Shown here piece after piece: positions 12,259-17,311 of a DNA stretch of 17,311 nt (the first letter of the stretch is position 1; each line of letters starts with the position of its first letter). A program made the position numbers and the translations under genes. Source of the DNA: an uncultured Eubacteriales bacterium (GTDB lineage: Bacteria > Bacillota_A > Clostridia > Christensenellales > Aristaeellaceae). Below the pieces are notes generated by a model. That model did not search any database. It had not been told where the DNA came from and worked only from the letters and a program-made list of their open reading frames with translations. The stretch is taken from NCBI GenBank assembly GCA_902775835.1, contig CACYNZ010000024.1, forward strand, positions 1 through 17,311. The letters are read 5' to 3'.

Positions 12259-13503
12259 TCAGGCTTTTGTGATTTCCCTCCGTACAGCGTTCAGCGCGTG
12301 CTTCATGGTGAGTGTGCGGATGCGCGCCCGATTGCCGGTCAGATGCAGCGGGAGCACATAGGTATGCTCCGCGGTGCTGATCCCCACAAACACGGTACCC
12401 ACCGGAATTTCCTCCGTTCCGCCGCCGGGGCCGGCAAGGCCCGTGCAGCTCACGGCAATATCCGTACCCAGGTGCTTTCTTGCGCCTTCCGCCATGGCAT
12501 AGGCCACCGGCTCGCTGACCACGTTGTACTGTTCAATCACGTCGGCAGGCACGTCCAGCAGCATGGTCTTGGCCACACTCTGATACGTGACAAACCCGCC
12601 CTTGACCACTTCCGAAGCCCCGGGCACCTCCACCAGCGTCGCGCTGATCAGACCGCCGGTCAGGCTTTCCGCCGTGGCAATCGTCCAGCCCTTCTGCTTC
12701 AGGGCTTCCACGCAGGCCACCGCCAGGCTGCCCTGGTCGTCGTCCCTTACCTCGTAGATCACATCGCCCAGCCGTCTTCTGACTTCCGCGATCAGCGGCT
12801 CAAGAATCTTTTCCGCTTCCTTTTCCGTCTTCGCGCTGGCCGTTGCCCTGAGCTGAACCTCGCCCAGAGAGCAGTACGGGCTCAGGGTCGGATTGGACTT
12901 GTTCTCCAGATCCTGAAGACGCATGTCCACTTCCGCTTCGCCCATTCCGAAAATCCGGATATACCGGCTCTTCAGCACATGCTCGGACTTTTCCATGAGG
13001 TACGGGGCAATCCTGTCGCGGAACATGGGCTCCAGCTCTTCCGGCGGCCCGGGCAGGTGAATAATGACATGCTCTTCATCCACGGGCACAATGGCGCCTG
13101 GAGCGGTACCGTTGTCATTGAGCACCAGAATGGTGCCTTCGGCAAACATGGCCTGGCTGACATTGTTCTGCGTCATGGTTTTGCGCAGCGCCCTGAAGCG
13201 TTCGCGGATCATTTCATCCGCTTCCGGATAAAACACCATGTTGCGTTCAATCACCTTCGCGGCCACCCGCTTGGTGATATCGTCCACCGTCGGCCCGAGA
13301 CCGCCGCTGGTGATAATGATATTGGCCCGGGACAGTGCCAGGCGGTATGCATCCGCCAGACGGTCCGCGTTGTCACCCACTACCTGCTGCTGATGTGTGT
13401 CAATGCCCAGCCGGTTCAGTTCCCTGGAGAGAAACTGGGCATTCGTGTTCAGAACCTGCCCCATCAGCAGTTCCGTTCCCACACAGATAATTTCTGCCAG
13501 CAT
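12259..13503 (-). CDS. cinA: CinA family protein (NMN deamidase / competence-damage protein)
   Basis: 414 aa with both domains of full-length CinA. The N-terminal molybdopterin-binding-like domain (about 3-170) has ICVGTELLMGQVLNTNAQFL and TSGGLGPTVDDITK; in studied members it hydrolyses ADP-ribose-type nucleotides. The C-terminal PncC-type domain (about 255-410) has ATAESLTGGLISATLVEVPG, GGFVTYQ and CTGLAGPGGGTEEIPVGTVF, and converts NMN to nicotinate mononucleotide in active members. GGAAAGGA precedes the ATG by about 8 nt. The gene leads a likely cinA-protease-nadR operon, and nadR makes and consumes NMN, which fits a role in pyridine-nucleotide recycling rather than competence. A dyad operator-like site and an extended -10 lie just upstream. 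No sign of truncation. Confidence 0.95.
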   Translation of the reverse strand: MLAEIICVGTELLMGQVLNTNAQFLSRELNRLGIDTHQQQVVGDNADRLADAYRLALSRANIIITSGGLGPTVDDITKRVAAKVIERNMVFYPEADEMIRERFRALRKTMTQNNVSQAMFAEGTILVLNDNGTAPGAIVPVDEEHVIIHLPGPPEELEPMFRDRIAPYLMEKSEHVLKSRYIRIFGMGEAEVDMRLQDLENKSNPTLSPYCSLGEVQLRATASAKTEKEAEKILEPLIAEVRRRLGDVIYEVRDDDQGSLAVACVEALKQKGWTIATAESLTGGLISATLVEVPGASEVVKGGFVTYQSVAKTMLLDVPADVIEQYNVVSEPVAYAMAEGARKHLGTDIAVSCTGLAGPGGGTEEIPVGTVFVGISTAEHTYVLPLHLTGNRARIRTLTMKHALNAVRREITKA

Positions 13504-13531
13504 ACATTACGTCCTTTCCGGTTAATCCTGC

Positions 13532-13553
13532 GAAGCATATCACACTTGTGTGA
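13532..13553 (-). promoter_or_regulatory. Candidate promoter and operator of the cinA operon
   Basis: TCACACTTGTGTGA (13540-13553) is a perfect 6+2+6 inverted repeat. On the minus strand it runs into TGATATGCT, an extended -10-like element (TATGCT, about 13534-13539); no good -35 is present. A repressor bound at the dyad would cover the promoter. The regulator is not identifiable from the window. Confidence 0.45.
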
Positions 13554-13597
13554 ACATTCTATGAAAATCATTTCGATTTTCTGTTCTTTTGGAAAAC

Positions 13598-13622
13598 AAA
13601 AAGGCAGAGGAAATCCTCTGCC
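13598..13622 (-). terminator. Intrinsic terminator of the prfC-typA operon
   Basis: On the minus strand GGCAGAGGA and TCCTCTGCC (13614-13622 with 13603-13611) form a perfect 9-bp stem with a very small loop, then five T (13598-13602). It lies 11 nt past the typA stop. Confidence 0.9.
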
Positions 13623-13633
13623 GAATCGGCTGC

Positions 13634-15454
13634 TTAATTCTGATGTCTCCACTGACGGGAACGGTCGCCTGCGTTGAGAATCTTCTTGCGCATTCTCAGG
13701 GTCTTGGGCGTGATTTCCAGGAGCTCGTCGTCATCGATAAACTCCAGGCATTCCTCCAGGGACAGGGGATGCACGGAAACAAGGCGCAGCGCGTCTTCCG
13801 AAGCGGAAGCGTTGCGCATGTTGGTCACGTGCTTCTGCTTGCAGACATTGACCACCAGGTCGCCGGGACGCGCGTTCTGGCCCACGATCATGCCTTCATA
13901 CACTTCAATGCCGGCCCCGATGAACAGTGTTCCGCGCTCCTGGGCATAGAACAGACCGTAGGAATTGCTGGTTCCGGTCTCATGCGCCACCAGAGCGCCG
14001 GCGCTTCTGTGGGGAATATCGCCGCGCACAGGCTCATAGCGCTCAAACACGGAAGACATGATGCCCTCACCGCGGGTATCCGTCATGAACTCACTGCGAT
14101 AGCCGAACAGTCCTCTGGAGGGCACCAGGAACTCCAGACGCACACGGTCATACCCGGACATATGCTCCAGCACACCGCGCCGGCGTCCGATCTTTTCGAT
14201 GACCGCACCGGCGGTTGCCTGGGGAGTATCCACCACCAGGCGCTCGATGGGCTCACACTTGACGCCGTCAATCTCGCGATAAATGACCTGGGGCTTGCTC
14301 ACGGCAAACTCATAGCCCTGTCTGCGCATGTTCTCAATGAGAATGGACAGATGCAGCTCGCCGCGGCCGCAGACTTCAAACGCGTCCGTGCTGTCGGTCT
14401 CGTTCACGCGCAGGGAAACGTCCGTCTGCAGCTCGCGCATCAGGCGGGCTCTGAGATGACGGCTGGTGACATACTCGCCTTCGCGTCCGGCAAAGGGACT
14501 GTCATTGACCTGGAAGGTCATGGTCACCGTGGGCTCGCTGATCTTGACGAAGGGAAGGCCTTCCACGCACTGGGGATCACAGACGGTATCGCCGATGGAG
14601 ATGTCATCATTGCCGCACAGTGCAACGATATCGCCCATGCTCACTTCCTTGGCGTTGGTGCGCTTGAGCCCGTCATACTGGAACAGGCCGGCCAGACGCC
14701 AGGGCTGGCTTGTGGCACCGGTCTCCACATTGGTATGCACCACCATCATGCCTTCAGAGAACTTGCCGCGGGTAATGCGGCCCACGCCGATACGGCCCAC
14801 ATACTCACTGTAATCGATGGTGGAAATCAGCACCTGCGCAGGGCCGTCCGGATCGCCTTCCGGCGCCGGAATGTAATGCAGGATGGCATCAAACAGCGGC
14901 TTCAGGTCCGTGCCGGGCGTATTCATGTCCAGTGTGGCTGTGCCCCTGCGGGCGGAAACGTAGAGAATCGGATTGTCCAGGGTATTCTCGTCCGCCTCCA
15001 GGTCGATGAGCAGGTCAAGGATTTCGCTGACCACTTCATCGCAGCGGGCATCCGGACGGTCAATCTTGTTGATGACAATCAGGACCTTCAGCTTCAGCTC
15101 CAGTGCCTTTTTCAGCACGAAACGGGTCTGGGGCATGGGACCTTCGAAACTGTCCACCAGCAGAAGAACGCCATCCACCATTTTCAGAACACGCTCCACC
15201 TCGCCGCCGAAATCGGCATGGCCGGGCGTATCAACAATATTGATCTTATGGCCCATATAATGAACCGCGGTGTTCTTGCTGAGAATGGTAATGCCGCGTT
15301 CTCTTTCAATATCGTTGGAGTCCATGACACGGTCCACGGTCTGCTGATTCTCACGGTACACGCCGCCCTGCTTCAGCATCTGGTCCACCAGTGTGGTCTT
15401 GCCATGGTCAACATGGGCTATAATGGCAATATTGCGGATATCTTCACGGATCAT
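13634..15454 (-). CDS. typA: Ribosome-binding GTPase TypA/BipA
   Basis: 606 aa, the expected length. The GTPase domain has G1 [10 protein letters not shown] (13-22), the switch [27 protein letters not shown] and NKID. EF-G-like domains follow, with [20 protein letters not shown] and the BipA-specific C-terminal region ([36 protein letters not shown]). The protein associates with 70S ribosomes and aids large-subunit assembly, notably in cold or stress. It begins 28 nt after prfC with GAAGGA before the ATG, and a terminator closes the pair. Nothing unusual in sequence. Confidence 0.98.
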   Translation of the reverse strand: MIREDIRNIAIIAHVDHGKTTLVDQMLKQGGVYRENQQTVDRVMDSNDIERERGITILSKNTAVHYMGHKINIVDTPGHADFGGEVERVLKMVDGVLLLVDSFEGPMPQTRFVLKKALELKLKVLIVINKIDRPDARCDEVVSEILDLLIDLEADENTLDNPILYVSARRGTATLDMNTPGTDLKPLFDAILHYIPAPEGDPDGPAQVLISTIDYSEYVGRIGVGRITRGKFSEGMMVVHTNVETGATSQPWRLAGLFQYDGLKRTNAKEVSMGDIVALCGNDDISIGDTVCDPQCVEGLPFVKISEPTVTMTFQVNDSPFAGREGEYVTSRHLRARLMRELQTDVSLRVNETDSTDAFEVCGRGELHLSILIENMRRQGYEFAVSKPQVIYREIDGVKCEPIERLVVDTPQATAGAVIEKIGRRRGVLEHMSGYDRVRLEFLVPSRGLFGYRSEFMTDTRGEGIMSSVFERYEPVRGDIPHRSAGALVAHETGTSNSYGLFYAQERGTLFIGAGIEVYEGMIVGQNARPGDLVVNVCKQKHVTNMRNASASEDALRLVSVHPLSLEECLEFIDDDELLEITPKTLRMRKKILNAGDRSRQWRHQN

Positions 15455-15482
15455 AATTTTCCTTCTTTCACCACTTGTCGTC

Positions 15483-17102
15483 TCAATACCGGCTGGCTGT
15501 ATCAGTCAGTTCCAGTCCCTCATTGTTTTCACATGCCAGTCGGATGCTCCATTCGTTCTCGAACAGGAGCACATCACGGTCCCGGCTGTCCTTTGCTCTT
15601 CCGGAAGAGGAGGTCAGCTTGAGTTCTTCCACAGGCCTGGGCGTTTTCACAACCCACCGGACATAATGGAAGTCCTGGGGCTCCATGACAATCTCTGTCT
15701 GGTATTCCGTCAGCAGCCGGTGTTCCAGCACTTCAAACTGAAGCACACCCACCACGCCCACAAGGAATTCTTCCTTGCCGGTTTCCGTGCGCGTAAACGT
15801 CTGAATGGCACCCTCTTCTGCCAGCTGGATAATGCCCTTCAGGAACTGCTTTCTCTTCATGCTGTCCTTGGGCCGGATCCTGTTGAAATGCTCAGACGCG
15901 AATACGGGGATATCCTCATAATGCAGCTTCGGTCCGGAGGACAGGGTATCGCCCAGCTGATAAATGCCGGGATCGAACAGTCCGATGATATCGCCGGCCC
16001 AGGCTTCCGTGACCGCTTCATGTTCATCTGCCATGAACTGCTGCGGCTGCTTGAGCACGATGTTTTTCCCGGAACTGCTGTGCCAGACTTCCTTGCCCTT
16101 TTCATAGGCGCCGCTCACAATGCGCATAAAGGCAAGCCTGTCGCGATGGGCAGGATTCATGTTGGCCTGGATTTTAAAGATGAAACCGGAGAAGAAGGGT
16201 TCTTCCGGGGTAATCAAGCCCACATCGCTCTGCCGTGCCAGGGGCGGCGTGGTGTAATCCAGGAATCTTTCCAGGAACGGTTCCACTCCAAAGTTGGTGA
16301 TGGCAGACCCAAAGAACATGGGCGTCAGCTCACCCTTGCGCACAGCTTCAAGATTGAATTCATCGCCTGCCACATCCAGCAGCTCAATCTCATCCTTCAG
16401 ACGGTCAATATAACTGCTGTTCAGATGCTTGGACAGCTCCGGATCGTCCAGGGAGATATCCGTTTTTTCCACCATGGTCGCACCGTGGTCCCCGCCGGTA
16501 TACAGTTCCACCATGCGGGTATCCCTGTGATACACGCCCTGGAAATCACCGTCCACACCGATGGGCCAGTTGATCGGAACAGAACGGATGCCGAGCACCT
16601 GTTCAATCTCCTCCATCAGGGAAAAAGGATCCTTGGCAGCACGGTCCATTTTGTTGACAAAGGTGAAGATCGGAATATTCCGCATTCTGCAGACCTTGAA
16701 GAGCTTGATGGTCTGAGCTTCCACGCCTTTGGCCGCGTCAATGAGCATGACCGCGGAGTCCGCTGCAACCAATACCCGGTAGGTATCCTCCGAGAAGTCC
16801 TGGTGACCAGGTGTATCCAGAATATTGATCCGGAATCCATCAAAGTCAAACTGCATGGCAGAGGACGTCACGGAAATGCCTCTCTGCTTTTCGATATCCA
16901 TCCAGTCGGAGGTCGCATGCTTGTCACTTCTGCGGGCTTTGACGGATCCGGCGGAACGGATTGCGCCTCCGTAGAGCAGAAGTTTTTCCGTCAGTGTAGT
17001 CTTTCCGGCATCAGGGTGAGAAATGATGGCAAACGTTCTCCGTTTTTCCACCTGTTCATGCAGCATATCCCGGTATGCCTGGGTATCAGTCGCTGGAATC
17101 AT
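15483..17102 (-). CDS. prfC: Peptide chain release factor 3 (RF3)
   Basis: 539 aa GTPase that recycles release factors RF1/RF2 from the ribosome after termination. Seen are G1 ISHPDAGKTTLTEK (27-40), the switch segment KQRGISVTSSAMQFD, LDTPGHQDFSEDTYRVL, NKMDR, and the RF3-specific C-terminal region (RPKDSMKRKQFLKGIIQLAE, VGVVGVLQFEVLEHRL). The start at 17102 is preferred because GGAGG lies 6 nt upstream; an in-frame ATG at 17120 precedes that site. A consensus promoter stands 34 nt upstream, and typA follows by 28 nt, so the two translation GTPases form an operon. A 5S rRNA gene lies upstream on the same strand but is separated by a terminator. Confidence 0.98.
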   Translation of the reverse strand: MIPATDTQAYRDMLHEQVEKRRTFAIISHPDAGKTTLTEKLLLYGGAIRSAGSVKARRSDKHATSDWMDIEKQRGISVTSSAMQFDFDGFRINILDTPGHQDFSEDTYRVLVAADSAVMLIDAAKGVEAQTIKLFKVCRMRNIPIFTFVNKMDRAAKDPFSLMEEIEQVLGIRSVPINWPIGVDGDFQGVYHRDTRMVELYTGGDHGATMVEKTDISLDDPELSKHLNSSYIDRLKDEIELLDVAGDEFNLEAVRKGELTPMFFGSAITNFGVEPFLERFLDYTTPPLARQSDVGLITPEEPFFSGFIFKIQANMNPAHRDRLAFMRIVSGAYEKGKEVWHSSSGKNIVLKQPQQFMADEHEAVTEAWAGDIIGLFDPGIYQLGDTLSSGPKLHYEDIPVFASEHFNRIRPKDSMKRKQFLKGIIQLAEEGAIQTFTRTETGKEEFLVGVVGVLQFEVLEHRLLTEYQTEIVMEPQDFHYVRWVVKTPRPVEELKLTSSSGRAKDSRDRDVLLFENEWSIRLACENNEGLELTDTASRY

Positions 17103-17135
17103 GGAAATCCTCCGATTCATAGATTACAAGCAATG

Positions 17136-17165
17136 ATTATAAACATTGCGCTTTTTCCTTGTCAA
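17136..17165 (-). promoter_or_regulatory. Promoter of the prfC-typA operon
   Basis: Minus strand TTGACA (17160-17165), 18-nt spacer, TATAAT (17136-17141): both hexamers are perfect sigma-A consensus. Start near 17129, giving a leader of about 27 nt. Confidence 0.9.
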
Positions 17166-17198
17166 TACAAAAACATAATGACAACAGGCTCTTTGCGC

Positions 17199-17223
17199 AA
17201 AAAAAGAAGCCATTCAGGCTTCT
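17199..17223 (-). terminator. Intrinsic terminator of the rRNA operon
   Basis: Minus strand AGAAGCC and GGCTTCT (17217-17223 with 17205-17211) form a 7-bp stem around a 5-nt loop, followed by seven T (17199-17205). It lies about 12 nt after the 3' end of 5S rRNA. Confidence 0.88.
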
Positions 17224-17235
17224 TGTATGTGGAAT

Positions 17236-17311
17236 CCGGCAGCGACCTATCCTCCCGGGCCGTCTCCAGCCAAGTACTTTCGGCACTGAAGGGCTTAACT
17301 TCTGTGTTCGG
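17236..17311 (-). rRNA. rrf: 5S ribosomal RNA, partial (3' part)
   Basis: Read on the minus strand the sequence begins at the window edge with CCGAACACAGAAGTTAAGCC, the conserved loop B/C region of 5S rRNA, continues through GCCGAAAGTACTTGGCTGG and GGGAGGATAGGTCGCTGCCGG, and is followed by a terminator. The 5' part, about 40 nt, lies beyond the window, presumably after 23S rRNA. The 3' end is placed to within a few bases. Confidence 0.93.

Noticed and set aside
13589..15622. A very long open frame on the plus strand opposite typA (677 codons).
   Set aside because: It is antisense to a certain gene, has no family motifs and reflects the third-position GC bias of typA codons.

Overview
The window reads as a chromosomal segment of a moderately GC-rich Bacillota bacterium, most likely a Clostridia-type anaerobe of a gut or rumen community. 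The reasons are strong AGGAGG-type ribosome binding sites, TTGACA/TATAAT promoters, an infC-rpmI-rplT operon with a terminator in its leader, a GH172 glycosidase under a LacI regulator, and small double-glycine leader peptides. No marker here fixes the genus. All calls come from reading the sequence and its translations; no database search was run.

Layout: (1) 44-3080, plus strand: lacI-type regulator, GH172 (DUF2961) glycosidase and a serine esterase in a tight operon ending at an intrinsic terminator; probably a fructoside/arabinoside or acylated-glycan utilisation locus. (2) 3085-5500: an accessory patch built of fragments. It holds two pieces of a phage tail tape-measure gene in swapped order, a small double-glycine peptide gene on the opposite strand between them, a truncated SNF2-type helicase of the kind found in DISARM-like/methylase-linked defence loci, and its overlapping XRE regulator with a promoter-operator. 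A second double-glycine peptide gene follows at 5496-5726. (3) 5840-8232, minus strand: a secreted protein with four peptidoglycan-binding repeats and an unassigned C-terminal domain, then a HAD phosphatase. (4) 8239-9646, minus: the rplT-rpmI-infC translation operon with consensus promoter and leader terminator. (5) 9670-13553, minus: cinA, a secreted caspase-like protease and nadR, spaced 24 nt apart; cinA and nadR both act on NMN/NAD metabolism. (6) 13598-17165, minus: prfC and typA, two translation GTPases in one operon between a consensus promoter and an intrinsic terminator. (7) 17199-17311: terminator and 3' part of a 5S rRNA gene running off the window edge.

How it fits together: most of the minus-strand half is housekeeping (translation factors, ribosomal proteins, NAD salvage) with readable transcription signals. 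The novelty lies in the 3.1-5.8 kb patch, where phage and defence debris surround two apparently intact orphan double-glycine peptide genes, in the caspase-like exported protease inside an NAD-salvage operon, and in the conserved-looking His/Cys-containing C-terminal domain of the peptidoglycan-binding protein.
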